A stretch of 64,000 nucleotides of DNA, taken from NCBI GenBank assembly GCA_027627225.1, contig JAPFQT010000153.1:124001-188000 (forward strand), read 5' to 3'. The DNA comes from Congeria kusceri. Its lineage: Eukaryota; Mollusca; Bivalvia; Myida; Dreissenidae. Both the position numbers and the translations under genes were made by a program. Positions 26,181-38,026 of the stretch are shown in pieces. The notes under the pieces were generated by a model. That model did no database searches and was not told where the DNA came from. It saw only the letters and a program-made list of their open reading frames with translations. Numbering within the stretch: the first letter of the stretch is position 1; every line of letters starts with the position of its first letter.

Positions 26181-27420
26181 TGGTTATCTACTTAATTATT
26201 TGGTATTTAAAGTAGTATATTTTAAAATAGGGTGTGAACTTTTATTACCACGTGAATGTGGACAATTTGATGTGAGGGTTTTATTGTTCCTATACATAAA
26301 GAAAGAAAGATGGATGATGTAAAAACAACCTACCGGGGAATCACATTTTTAGGAACATTTAGGAAATTGGGCTGAAACAGTATAATGTATATATATATAT
26401 ATATATATAGTCTCAGGCAGGATTCAGACAAAATATGGGAACGATTAATATTATGTTTGTATTACCAATTAAAAGAAAAAAAGAGAATGTATGATGTATC
26501 TGCTGACTTTACTGAAACGTTCGATTACCTTGTGAGAGATCATTTGGTTCAAATTGTCCAAGCCAAGCGTTCGAGAAAAGATTATTAATTTCATTAAATC
26601 TATGAATGCAAATGTTAAGTGAAGTTTTAAGTGAGGTCATACGTTGTAATGAAGATTTCTCGTGTTTATTTTGATTAAGACAGGTTTCATCATTATCACC
26701 CTTTTACGGTATATTCTATTAATTTGAATGACTAGAGGAATATTATATTTTAAATGGCGTTAATGCTATTAATATTGGTTTGTTGTAATTGTTTTGCTAT
26801 TGTATGCAGACGACATTGTAATTACGTCTGAATCTGAGGAAGATTTAAAGAAAGGCTTTGTGTTTATTATAAGAATACTGTGATAGGTGGAAACTATTTG
26901 TGAATTCAAATAAAATGAACGTAATGCTTTAAAAAAAAAAGGTGGCCAGTTAAGGAGAAATATGAACTTTTAATACAAAGGACATGCATTGGAAATTATT
27001 AAAACTTGTACAAACTTGAGAATTGTATTTATTACATGAGGGTCATTTGCAAATACTTTTGAAACACTTGCAGGCCAGGCTTCAAAAGCTGTTTTTAAAT
27101 TAAATTCACATTTAATGTACTTTAATCTCAATACATACCAAGTAACAGTTATTTGATATACTTGGTGTACCCAATTTAAATTACGGATCAGAGGTTTGGA
27201 GTTAAATACAGTCTATGACACTAAAAGAGCTAATTTAATTGTTTGAACATAAAAAATAGGTGTGAAATTTCCAAACCCCAAATAATTGCGTATCGGGAAA
27301 ACTTGGTAGAACTTCTCTGATTACCAAAAGAGCTTGTAAAGTGATAAGTTACTGGTTAAAGGTTGTTCAGTTAGATGTGCATGAGTATTTTAAGTGTATT
27401 TATTTACATATGTGTAACAA
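25880..27420 (+). pseudogene. Decayed LINE reverse transcriptase
   Basis: Frame-broken reading recovers, in order, MFNELNVPFTD-like words (about 26110), IVPIHKE and MDDVKTTYRGITFLGTF (26285-26355), QAGFRQN (26413), DFTETFDYLVRDHL (26502), LLLYADDIVITSESEEDLKK (26800-26850), FVNSNK (26895), a FKLNSHL word (27090), LNYGSEVWS (27175), and YRENLGRTSLITKRACKVIS (27289). It is a third LINE subfamily, much older than the one at 16376. No intact frame survives. Confidence 0.82.
26383..26409. repeat. (TA)n microsatellite
   Basis: TATATA run of about 27 bp within the decayed LINE. Confidence 0.9.
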
Positions 27421-27437
27421 TTGTATGAGTATTCCAG

Positions 27438-27483
27438 GAAAACAATGATGCAAAGCATCATAGGGCGCCGTACAAAACCAAAC
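27438..27483 (+). pseudogene. Candidate exon 1 (weak)
   Basis: 46 nt after ATTCCAG and before GTAAAG, read as ENNDAKHHRAPYKTK plus one base. Joining to 28486 completes an Arg codon. It abuts the decayed LINE, whose similarity runs to nearly the same point, so this exon could be chance. Confidence 0.35.
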
Positions 27484-27559
27484 GTAAAGAGTAAAGAGAA
27501 ATGAGAACCATGTATTAAATTAAAGTAAATTTTCATTCTAGGGTTATTAATACAGTATA

Positions 27560-27850
27560 CATTTATCCTGGGGCTGTTATTAAATAACTACTTTGGAAAC
27601 ACGAAACTGTGACTTATGTTAAATATAAATTCCATTGTTATGTAATGTCCGTAAATTTAAATGATCTTACCACCGCATGAAGCCAACATTAAATTAAAGT
27701 AACGATGCATGATGTGGTTAAAATAACAGTAAACCCATTTTATCATGGGGCTGTTATTGTAAGGCTACTTTAGAAACACGAAACTATGAAGATAAAACTT
27801 ATGTTTAAGATAAATTCCATCGTTATGTAAATTATCTTACCACCTCATGT
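27560..27850. repeat. Two-copy 190-bp duplication in intron 1
   Basis: CTGTTATTRWAWRRCTACTTTRGAAACACGAAACT and then AAATTCCATYGTTATGTAA occur near 27572-27648 and 27751-27830. A weaker third trace lies near 29060. Confidence 0.65.
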
Positions 27851-28485
27851 TTTTCATCAATGATACTTGTATAATCTAAACAATTTACGTAGACATGTAT
27901 ATTTTAAGATTTTTCCGACATGTAATAGCGGGAATTAGTACAAGTGAGCTGTCAAACAATTATTTATTCTATGTATACCAAATAAAAACAATCGACTGGA
28001 CACATTCATCACATGTAAATAATGATTTGACTAATGATACTCAAAACAAATGTTTGTGCGTATAATTATAATAGTAAACAATGAACTTATAATAAGAACA
28101 TAAAGTAAAACTAACCATAATTAAATGAAATGTTTGGAATTAGATAACGACGTATTTCGATGCTTCAGCCGATCTGGCATCTCTACAGAAGTTAAGAGAA
28201 AAATGTAATTCCAAATAATTCGTAATGAAACTGCTATTCAAATAAACATACATGTTGTATTTATAAATAGAAATTCTACACTCATTATTATTTGTATTGT
28301 GTATGATTTTCTGGATGATTGCAAAGTTGTTGCTAGTATTTTAACACAATTGATACATCCTGCATTACAAAAACATATTGATTATGTTGGGCATTCTAAA
28401 TTAAAAGAAAATTCGGCAAGTCAAACTGTATTAAATGTATATACAGTTGTTAATTAAGTATTTACTATGTACATTTATTTCACAG

Positions 28486-28527
28486 GCGATGGAAACAAGA
28501 AAGATAAAATTCACTCCGACAAAACAC
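28486..28527 (+). pseudogene. Candidate exon 2, start of SET region
   Basis: 42 nt between TTTCACAG and GTAAGT, a strong donor. In phase it reads DGNKKDKIHSDKT plus a split Arg codon that joins KGVFVTE in the next exon, giving the basic lead-in expected before a SET domain. Confidence 0.6.
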
Positions 28528-28864
28528 GTAAGTTCCGTTCTTAAACAATATGTACGGATACATTCTTCGCATTCGTGTAATATCTTGTCAAACATGTGTA
28601 CGATATCACTATTTATAGGAATGAATGTATAACGTACAATTAAAATGTTATGTCCGGAAACAATGCACTATTAACACACGATTGTCAAAAAGTGTGAATA
28701 CTATTGGTGATGGATCACGTTTTATCGTGACCAGAAACCAGCTTTTGTGTTTGAAAAAGAAGCAAGAAATGTCTTTTAAGAAGAAAATCGGCGTTGAAGA
28801 TAATCTTGAGATGTCATTTTTTGCTCTAAATATAATACAAGAGGACCAAGATGTTCGGTCACGT

Positions 28865-28972
28865 GACTTCTCGGACCCCAGATTTGTCGGTCCCTACACA
28901 GGAGACTTCTCCGACCCCAGAAGTTTTGGTCCCTACTAAGGAGACTTCTCGGACACTAGATTTTTCAGACAC
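28865..28972. repeat. 39-bp minisatellite, about 2.8 units
   Basis: Units start at 28865, 28904 and 28943 with GACTTCTCSGACMCYAGA. The period is a multiple of three, so two frames stay open (SDPRFVGPYTGDF or TPDLSVPTQETS). It lies in intron 2; coding use is not supported. Confidence 0.85.
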
Positions 28973-29879
28973 CATAAGAAAACGTATCGGCCCCCAAATT
29001 AATTTGAGATCAACTCAATTGTTATTAATATCTATACCGTGAATAAACCGATCACATACCGCCCCATGTTTTCACCAGTGATACATGAGTAACCTAAATA
29101 CTAGTAATTTACGTAAATATAATTGATACATAAATTTGTCAGGCAAATTTAACAAATTAAAATTGACAGAAAATAATAGCAGGAATGAATGAAAAGTATT
29201 ATATATATCAGACCTGTGTACATAGTAATGTTAAATAATATACTATATGTATCATTAGTATTGCACATGGGTATTCATTCTACGTAAATGACGTTAGAGT
29301 AACATTTCGACGTATTACGAAATTTCGTTCACCACATAGATGTTTAACATTTTTATTGATTGAATAACATCTACTATCCAATTATAAATAATTCTTAATA
29401 AAACGTAACCACAATTCAAATATAAATAAACATGAATAGTAAGTTTATAAATTTAAATTCCCCATTTATTAAAAATCTCGGATTTAGGACTCTCCTGACG
29501 CTAATTGAGGTATTAACACACCTGCGCGCTATTTTTATAATAATTCTCTCACCTGCTGGAGTGTGTTGTACTCGATATAATAATTATTGGGAACCCACGT
29601 TGGTTACAACGTAAAATATTATTTGTACACAATGATACAATAATAGGAAATATAAGCTCCATCAAATTTTCTAATATTTTTTGCTTATTTATCAGAAAAA
29701 TACGAGAAATTTACCACTTTATATTTTGTGGTTGTCACGAGAAACCTCAATACTATTGACAGGCAGCCGTGGCGCGAGCTCAACAGGCAACATTTTACGT
29801 TGTGACCGACTGTGGTCCCCGTGAATTGTTGCATTGTAATTGCTATTTCTAGAGCGCGCCTTTTATGTAGGCTAAACAA

Positions 29880-30330
29880 AATAATTAGTTCATGATGTGA
29901 ATGAATATAACATTCTGATCATGACCTACAGTGATAAAAATTGTTCATAATTATGTTCAGTTTTAGAGTATATATCGGAGATATGTTTATAACTTTATTT
30001 GAACCGCTTATTAAAACAAGTATGTAAATTTTAATCCCCAGAAGTATGCAACAGTTATTGGTATACATTAAACCATTGTTATAAGTTTGCATTCCCTAAC
30101 ATTAGAAAATTTGCCCAATGCTATTGGCATTCAATTTTCTCTCTGCATAATTATTGCAAGAAATCGGGGTCAACGTGATCTTAAACAGCTACGCCGATAA
30201 AAGTGTAACGTTTTGTGAATAAATAGTTCTGCTTTTACTCATTACGTGTTAAACGTTTATCATTGCAACCATTTGAAAATTGTGGATTTATAATTTATGT
30301 TTGGCGCCGCGCATGATGAGTCTTACCGGA
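29880..30330. other. Intron 2, non-coding
   Basis: No supported feature apart from AT-rich sequence. Confidence 0.4.
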
Positions 30331-30334
30331 AGCA

Positions 30335-30343
30335 TATAAAAGG
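30335..30343 (+). promoter_or_regulatory. TATA-box-like TATAAAAGG
   Basis: A canonical TATAAAAGG in a locally GC-richer setting (GGCGCCGCGC upstream, GAGCGG downstream). A start about 30 bp downstream would fall near 30370. No convincing gene follows on this strand, so function is unproven. Confidence 0.3.
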
Positions 30344-30378
30344 AGCGGTTTTATATTTAATGTTTAGAAACACCAACT

Positions 30379-30786
30379 TCACGTTGCTGAGTGGAATTGA
30401 GCATTGTATTGAACTACACGTTTAAAGAAAATGTAATATTTCCGCTTTCGCCAACACTTTCGATACGTATTGAAACGAAATAGCATTAAATTAATTGCTA
30501 ATCCCTGTATTTTTCCCTGTCGCGGAGTCAAAATTGAATTTTCTCCGGCGTCTAGTCTAACATCTTCAAGAAGTAGGTTGTGAATCATTCTAAAAATAGC
30601 AAAGTAGAGATGGCTGAGACAAATGCGTAGCCGGTAACATGTGTATGGTGGCGTTTGTGTATGGAAACAATGTGAGCATATCGGTTTTGACGCTGAAACG
30701 TTTATATAGATACTATCTGAGTGTTGGAAAAAGTTCAAGTTTATCATGCTCGGCTCGAGACAGGGTAGCGCTCGGCTATCCAACAC
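30379..30786 (-). other. Unassigned 135-codon ORF in intron 2
   Basis: An open minus-strand frame of 135 residues with a Cys/His-bearing stretch (ICSHCFHTQ) and a basic C-terminal part (YRKCWRKRKYYIFFKR). The sequence is richer in GC than its surroundings. I recognise no family and see no promoter on this strand; it may be a relic or chance. Confidence 0.2.
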
Positions 30787-32115
30787 TCACATAATATTAT
30801 ATTTATTTTTTATTTCATTTTTTGAAACAATAAGTGCACAATTCTGCATAAAAAATGGGTTGACTGAGTGGTTGGTCTTTCCAATTTTGACATCGTTGCT
30901 AGCATTATTTGGAAAACCACGACTTTATCATTCCGCTTGCACTTCGTCGAGACGAAAAAAGTCCATGATGTAATCGAGTTTGTATTATGTAGCAATCTTT
31001 TTTAAATTATTCTTTATTTAATGTATATGTGCTAGTATAGTCGATTTTTCTTTTAATGTTTATAACAAGAAAACAATTATTTTTTGCAATTTAAGTGTTG
31101 AAAAAAAACACAAATATGTGGCACTTAAGTTACTGTCATTCGTTATTATCAGCCGATCTACAAATAGCGATCAAATAAGCATGATCTAAAAATATAGATG
31201 GGTTGTTATTATATCGATTTACTTGTACTAATAAGATAGATTAAAAATTTATAATAATTATTTCAATAATATCGGAATTTGAAATAAAGTATTTTGTCAT
31301 TCATTTCTTTTACATGTTCTTAAGTTTGTGTTTGTCGTGATCAATGGGACACTTATGTGTACTAATTTTATAATATAAAAGTGGTTAGTTTTGAGAACTG
31401 GTATTTTATTTTAACAAACACGTCCACAAAGTCGCTGAGACAACTGAGAAGTGTTACCTTATAATATTTGCTTAATGATAAGTTATTATGCATACATCAG
31501 TTATTTTGAATATGTATTAAACCGAATTAATTGTTGCGCGTTGGCTAAATGAAAGCTCGAGACCCCAATTACAACGTAGTTATTGCATGGGATGTAAGCT
31601 TGCCGGCGTGTAAAGAAATAGTCAGTAGTTTTCAGCACTGACACGTTTGAATAAAATATTGATGCTAATTAAGAGTGAAGGCATTTTAACTTTAAAATAT
31701 AACACATTTTGTTTATTTTACTTGTTTGCTATATAAGTATTTAATGCTTTAAATACGTGATCACCTGTGTGCAAAAGGAGCATATTACCTCGTTATAGAT
31801 AATTGTTTTTGATATTTCTACAAAGTATGATTTACTGATCAAATGTCTTAAATATCGGTCACGAAATGTATAATGTATGTGTAATCGCATATATTTGCAG
31901 TGTCAGTATACTTAAAAGTGTTTTAAATGGGCAATATATGACATTTGTAAATGATTTATTAATAATTACGGTAAATCTGTGTGTTTCGATATATTCTCAA
32001 ATAGTCTCAGTACATATTAAACACAAACGTAAAATTGAGAATTAAACATAACCACTATTTATATTTTATAGCCAGCATTATTTGATATAAATTTAAATCA
32101 TTATTTGCATTTCAG

Positions 32116-32272
32116 GTAAAGGTGTTTTTGTAACTGAAAAAAAGCCATCGTTCTTGTTAGAGTATGCAGGTGAACTGATTTCCAATAAAGAAGGCCTCAT
32201 CCGAGAACCGAAGTACCCAAGACATCTTGGTTCATTTCTGTTCTTTTTCAAGACCGGACAGAAAGAATGATG
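32116..32272 (+). pseudogene. Exon 3: SET domain, N-terminal half
   Basis: 157 nt between TTTCAG and GTATGT. It reads KGVFVTEKKPSFLLEYAGEL, then ISNKEG and an LGSFLFFFKTGQKE segment. The GVFVT and EYAGEL words are the SET strands that bind S-adenosylmethionine in the KMT5A/PR-Set7 type. TGA at 32268-32270 falls where relatives have an aromatic residue just before the split Cys of CVDAT, so a single substitution probably made it. Splice sites are intact and the phase joins exon 4 exactly. Confidence 0.85.
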
Positions 32273-32639
32273 GTATGTTTTACTATAGTATTGTACCAAA
32301 CCAATCGAACACGGAAATCAGTTAATATATTTGTTGTAAGAAGGGGCATATGTATTGCGAATCAGATTATTTCGACCGAAATATTGCATAAAATCAATTT
32401 TTATCTTAAAATGGGACTGTTTTAAATGACTCTGACATGTTTTGTTGGGATATTGTACATCACGTTAAAAATAACGAAAATTGAAATTGTCAAACATTCT
32501 CCACTGATATATAGCACCTCTCCTACGTTGTCTGTCGTATACATGGCGTCAACTATTAACACAATAGAAACTTCAATTTGTTATCTTATATTGAAAAAAA
32601 ACCTGCACAGTTTATGTACGGCCCTACACTCTCGGACAC

Positions 32640-32920
32640 GTTCGATGCGTCAAATCAGACAAGAAACACCAAAGTTTTTGCCCATGTTTCGTGAAAAAAT
32701 TGCAAAAATGTATCAGATCTGGCACACAAAAAAAGGGATTTTTGACAGTGTTCAGGACAGAATCCGATCTTGACCAAATTTGCATATTTTATATAACCAT
32801 TAGATGACATATTCGAATATGAAACAGATCGGACCAGAAGCATCAAAGTTGTTGCCCGCCTGCTGGAAAAATCTATAAAAATGGAATGTGTATGTTGTCT
32901 TAACCACACGTGCACACTCT
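32640..32920. repeat. Two-copy 174-bp repeat in intron 3
   Basis: AGAYCRGACMAGAARCAYCAAAGTT near 32652 and 32826, followed by TTGCCC and an AAAAATTGCAAAAATG-like stretch; this is a decayed satellite module. Confidence 0.5.
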
Positions 32921-33245
32921 GTGTTTGACCAAATTATTTTAGACATATTTGATAATGGTCATATCGGCCAAGAAACACTGGAAATGTTTTCTTCTTTATT
33001 TCTCATAAAAATGTAAACATTTACTTTTTTACTGGAAAGTGTCAAAACAATAATCTTGTGCAAAGACTCGGGATAATTACGGTAAAATTATTACAGACGT
33101 ACAGACACGTTAACATTGATAAGTATTTTAATTTGATACTTATTTTTTAAATACCATTTGTAAACAAACGTTCAAAAACATTCTTTAACAGTGACTACAC
33201 AATTTGGCTATTAACATTTACTACATTGCATCAATCTGTTTTCAG

Positions 33246-33453
33246 TGTTGACGCAACATTCTCAAAACAGCTCGGCCGATATGTTAACGATGGGTCCGGG
33301 GCGACCACAAATGCAGAGGTCCGAGTGGTTCTAGTCCGCAAAAAGCCTCACTTATGTATCTTCGCAACGAACAATTTACTTCCCGACCAAGAAATAAGAT
33401 TTGATAATGGTGCAGACGACTTACCTTGGAGAATTCAGGCATACGACATTTTG
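33246..33453 (+). pseudogene. Exon 4: SET domain, C-terminal half
   Basis: Starts after TTTTCAG and reads VDATFSKQLGRYVNDG, AEVRVVLVRKKPHLCIFAT, EIRFDNGADDLPWR. These match the post-NHS strands and the EIRYDYG-x-DLPWR end of KMT5A-like proteins. The usual YDYG appears as FDNG, so the aromatic cage/catalytic tyrosines are lost. The family His of NHS is also absent (NDG). The donor is uncertain: a phase-0 GT at 33454 is weak, and the frame otherwise stops at 33484. Confidence 0.85.
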
Positions 33454-33842
33454 GTTTCGAATCAAATTACGTTGCTAAAGAATTAACAGAAACACAAATA
33501 AACTGTGTGTTTCATTTTTCCAGAATGTATTATTTTTAGTAAAAACTTATTATAATTATAATTGTCCGGATTAAGGTGCTCGACCAATCGACCCTTGTGC
33601 CAGTAGCACTATGCCGATTAGCCGGTGGACTTCCATGGCTGATCTGGCCAAGTACATAGACATGTCAGTGATCGATGTTTCAAGCACTGTATCTTGTACA
33701 CATTTGAAGTTCAATGGATAACTTCATTGAAACAATCCAGGACACGAACTAAGTGGGAATATAAAATGATATATTGTCTTTGGCTAAGTGTTAGATTGTC
33801 ATAATCATTATAATAAAGTATAGAATTTCGTTTATATTACAG

Positions 33843-34647
33843 CAATCATTAACAAGTACAATTGGCGCAGATGGCCAGACCAGCCAGGCAAGTATTGTTA
33901 CTGGCACAAGTAACGCCGAATTTGGCCAGACCAGCAAGGAAAGTATTGTTACTGGCTCAAGAAACGCTGAAGTGGGCCAGACCAGCCAGGCAAGTATTGT
34001 TACTGACGCAAGGGGCGCTGAAGTTGGCCAGACCAGCCAGGCAAGTATTGTTACTGGCGCAAGGGGCGCTGAAGTTGGCCAGACCAGCCAGGGAAGCATT
34101 GTAAGTGACACAAGGTACGCCGAAGTTGGCCAGACCAGCCAGGGAAGCATTGTAAGTAACACATGGAACGCCGAAGTTGGCCAGACCAGCCAGGGAAGCA
34201 TTGTAAGTGACACAAAGAACGCCGAAGTTGGCCAGAGCAGCCAGGGAAGCATTGTAAGTGACACAAGGAACGCCAAAGTTGGACAGACCAGCCAGGGAAG
34301 CATTGTAAGTGTCACAAGGGACGCCGAAGTTTGCCACACCAGCCAGGGAAGTTTGGTTACTGGCACAAGGGGCGCTGAAGTTGGCCAGACCAGCCAGGGA
34401 AGCATGGTAAGTGACAAGGAACGCCAAAGTTGGCCAGACCAGCCAGGAAAGCATTTTAAGTGGCACAAGCGATTTCGAAGTTGGCCAGATCAGCCAGGGA
34501 AGTATTGTTACAGGAATAATGGACGAGAAAGTTGGCCAGACAAGCCAGGGAAGTTTTGTTACGGGCACAATGGACGCGGAAGTTGGCCAGACCAGCCAGG
34601 GAAGTATTGTAAGTGACACAAGAGACGCACATGCACGAAACAAAAAC
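33843..34647 (+). pseudogene. Exon 5: fifteen 17-residue repeats
   Basis: Begins after ATATTACAG with QSLTSTIGAD, then fifteen units of a GQTSQGSIVSDTRNAEV-type heptadecapeptide, and ends DAHARNKN before GTAAAT. The frame is open from the acceptor to unit 11, where a missing CA (about 34413) shifts it; reading in the shifted frame remains open to the donor, and the phase fits exon 6 only if the slip is counted. The Ser/Thr/Gln-rich repeats with alternating small and beta-branched residues could form a beta-solenoid or a flexible modified tether. Confidence 0.75.
33873..34635 (+). repeat. 51-bp minisatellite, 15 units
   Basis: Units start at 33873, 33924, 33975, 34026, 34077, 34128, 34179, 34230, 34281, 34332, 34383, 34432, 34483, 34534 and 34585. 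All are 51 bp except the eleventh (49 bp). Edge units differ most from the centre. The central units carry GGGAAGCATTGTAAGTGACA and the first ones carry CAAGTATTGTTACTGGCRCA, showing two subfamilies. The 51-bp period keeps minus-strand frames open too. Confidence 0.97.
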
Positions 34648-34699
34648 GTAAATATATTTATAATTATAGCTGTTAATTTGCATATATAATGAAAATTGT

Positions 34700-35850
34700 A
34701 TATTCATTCTTATTAAACGCATTTGTCTATTCGCATATTTGCATGTTTACTATCATCCATTACTTTGTTCCTTACAACTGCATCGTTGGCCTTGATTGAT
34801 AAGGACATTCTGAAACGTCATCTATGACCTTGATAAGGAACGTCTACACCATGTTTATCTAGTAATTAATTTCATTATAATTCATTTAACGTGATTTAAT
34901 TCCTAAGATGTTATTTTTGTATGTGTGTAGGGATATTCACCGAATTACTTTTATTTAATCATTGTAATCACTTTAATAGTGCGTGTTATTGTTTATGTAA
35001 ACACGGTGTTGGCTAACCAGCCCAAGCTATTAAATTGTACTGCTTACCAAAAGGTTAATTCATTAGTACAAACCATTACGCAACCTTTGTGGGAATAAGA
35101 AATGAATGTGTCTTAGTGCGATAATTCCTGTTATAAACGTGTCTTTACAATATAACATAGTTGTTTATTACAAAAAGTCATTAACAGGTATTGTGTATGT
35201 AATTATATATGTTTTTATAGTTTTTCATATATAAAGGTGCCGTAAGGAAAACAGTTTAATACAGTACTTAATAGTTTATTCGATCGAAGTTGTCAAGTTA
35301 GTATTTTGTAATTTGACTGTCCAACCATAGGTTCTTCAGAACGGCATCTTGGACAATGACACAGAGAGTTAAAAGGATGTTTATCAAGTAATTAATTTTA
35401 TCATTATACCTTTAACATGACTGTTTTCATGTATTGTAATCTTTGTGGGCATGTTGTGGTTTTCACTGTGTTGCTATCTTACTTCGTTGGTACCATTAGT
35501 AGGATTAGGAAATGCATGCGTATTTAGTTTAAATGTTAGTAACCAATCGTTAATTATCGCCGTTGTTATGGTCATTCTAGTGTTGCAGTGCTAAAGAAGA
35601 GTAATGTGTTGGTTTGATGCGAAAACGGCCACAACAATGCATATCATGATATGTATGATATGTAGCTATATAAATACAAGTTTGAAAGAACACTTTAAAA
35701 TATCGCAATAATAGAAATCCTTATTGAATGACAGGTTTTAAAAGATGTAACATCGTTAACATAATAACATAAATATTTAAGATTTCTTACACTTGTGTGT
35801 ATCATGAAATAAAATGTGTACAAGTTAAATATTGTACTACTGTGTTGCAG
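34700..35850. other. Intron 5, non-coding
   Basis: AT-rich. A diverged pair of segments near 34805-34885 and 35335-35410 shares AAGTAATTAATTT and MTGTTTATC words. Nothing else is supported. Confidence 0.4.
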
Positions 35851-35904
35851 GCAACGCCCATATACAGTAATACAAACGAGTTGGTGATAGTTGATTCAAT
35901 ATCG
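35851..35904 (+). pseudogene. Candidate exon 6
   Basis: 54 nt between TGTTGCAG and GTATGT, phase 0 to 0, read as ATPIYSNTNELVIVDSIS. No motif; supported only by good splice sites and matching phases. Confidence 0.5.
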
Positions 35905-36074
35905 GTATGTATGTGATACTCTCGCTCATGTATCTCTTGAGCAGCTGTGGTGAACATTGTTTAATAAGTCTTTGAATCTTCAACATAATAACTTTAATGT
36001 ATAAGGGTTTACTGGAATAATGTAAACCCTTTTATGTGATTATGATTAAAATGAATACAATTTAAAATAGGATA

Positions 36075-36333
36075 TTAAAGGGACCTGTTCACAGATTGGC
36101 AAAGATATCAACAATAAAAGTACATTATATATGAACACGCAAAATAAAACTTCTGACAAAGAAATGTATAGGAAATATAGGTTCGATACCCGGCGAATGC
36201 AATTTTGTTTATTTACATTTTTTCCTTATTTAATATGTGTTATCTATTAGTCCAAACACTTTAGTTTTTGCAGTTTAGACATGTAATGTCATTTTTTCAA
36301 AAATACGTAATATATGTGAACAAGTCCCTTTAA
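36075..36333. mobile_element. MITE with TTAA target and AAGGGAC termini
   Basis: TTAA at 36075-36078 and 36330-36333 border a 250-bp element. Its ends read AAAGGGACCTGTTCACA and, reverse complemented, AAAGGGACTTGTTCACA, giving terminal inverted repeats of at least 17 bp with one difference. TTAA target choice is typical of piggyBac-type transposases, which is inference here. It lies in intron 6. A relative with the same ends is at 55374-55669. Confidence 0.8.
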
Positions 36334-36391
36334 TAGCACCAACATAATATACTTTGTAGGTAAACAATAACGACTAAGGTCTTTTTTTCAG

Positions 36392-36506
36392 ACAGACCAC
36401 ATGGAGCTTTCATAGGACATGTCTGAATACAACGCCCAGTTTTGTGTCAAAGACACGAATAATTTTGTTTTATTGTTTCGACGTGACATTAGCATTCCAC
36501 GAGTGC
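36392..36506 (+). pseudogene. Candidate exon 7
   Basis: 115 nt between CTTTTTTTCAG and GTGAGT, both strong sites. It enters in phase 0 and leaves one base that joins AG of exon 8 to give Gln. It reads TDHMELS, stop (TAG 36413), DMSEYNAQFCVKDTNNFVLL, RRDISIPRV. No domain recognised; linker of the composite protein. Confidence 0.55.
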
Positions 36507-38026
36507 GTGAGTGATGAGTGTATGAATAATGCATAGTTAGGTTAAATTAATGGATTCTAACGTGCTAGAGTTTAGGGTGTTTTGATCACCTAGGAAACCT
36601 CCGAGAACTGTTTACCACTAAGGTTCTGATTTGGCATACAGTTCTGCACGGAACAACTCAGAAAGAAGAAACATCAAGCCACAAGATGAACCATTGACAA
36701 CGAATATGGTTTTCCCGCTGGTCTTACAGGTGCAATTTTTTCTGAGATCAGTACGAAAATTAGTTCGTTTCAAGAATCTCACATTAGATACATTCGCATT
36801 AATGCACTGATTAATGTTGCTCCTAAACATGTGCAACTTTATTAAACTTGTTCCTACATATACTTGTATAACATGGAAAAGATACTCAAGAAGACCTTAG
36901 CAAGACTAAGAGAAGAAGGAATTGAAAATGGAAACGTGGAAAAGGTACTCATAACATGGAAGAAAGGATAATGCATGGTGGTGAATAAAAAACGTTAACA
37001 AAAGATAGCTTTATGTTTGTTTTTTGACCTGCAAAGAAATTCGCTACCAGTGAACATTGCTAGCGTACAATACTGTTGGGCTGGTGATTGGTTATTTGTA
37101 CAACTTTGCCATTCTCAGCCACATTAGAATAGTGTCACAGTTGTGAGCATAGATGTAATAGTAAAGACCAGTCATTGGATGCATTTTTGTATTTTCATTT
37201 AACAGCTTTCAGTACTCTGTCTCTATAAAACTATATACACCATTCATTGAAATACATTTCCCACGGTATGGGTATGAATATAATTATAACCGCCAGTTAA
37301 AAAATTATGAATTAAAAAACCTTTCTGACACTTTCGTGTTGCAATTATTGGTCTGCGGATATCTTTGTATACATATTGTTGTCTTGTTAACGCGCTGTGA
37401 CTCACACATTTTTACATGTCTGGGAAATATGACATTTTGCGATCATCTAAATTTGAGAACCTTTAAAACGTTTCTGTGGCAACATTTGAACGTATTAGTA
37501 TTTTTCACATCGGTTAGCACGTGGGACACTTAATGAACATTTCTCTGATTAGAGAGAATCTAACGACCTTACCTCCGACACCGTGTATTTGGCGTCTCCA
37601 TCAATCAGACCTATGTACAGATATTTTCTTTGACGTTAATGAAACAAAACTAAATATACCCAAACGGTAAGATAGTTTTTAAAATGTGCATGAATATGTA
37701 GGGGTCATTTATTCAACATCTATATCAATCATGAGTTATCTGCGATTTAAACCTCTATGGAGGCGCTCGTGTTCCATGTTTGTAAAACGATCTTTATATG
37801 TGTGTATTATAATTGAAATTATCTAACACCAGTACATATGGTAAAGGTACATAGTGGCAACATTGTTTTTTCTACATTACCCATTGCAACCTGTAACTGC
37901 CTACTGTTAGTAAGAATGTTACATACATGTACGCATGTTCGTGCTAACCGTTGCTCCATTATATAAAACACACGTTTCGTACTTGTTTAAAACAAAACAG
38001 TTTTTAAAGATATTTCTTTTATTTAG

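Noticed and set aside
33873..34635. CRISPR-like regular repeats
   Set aside because: Units abut without spacers, in a eukaryotic setting, and encode a continuous peptide repeat.
33791..34643. Minus-strand ORFs of 225 and 228 residues and a second plus-frame ORF over the 51-bp repeats
   Set aside because: The repeat period is a multiple of three, so several frames stay open. Only the plus frame that enters from the acceptor at 33842 and leaves in phase at 34647 connects to the neighbouring exons.
36872..36944. Possible exon reading MEKILKKTLARLREEGIENG
   Set aside because: Looks codon-like but leaves phase 0, which does not fit exon 8, and its acceptor is poor. The exon at 36392-36506 fits both sides.
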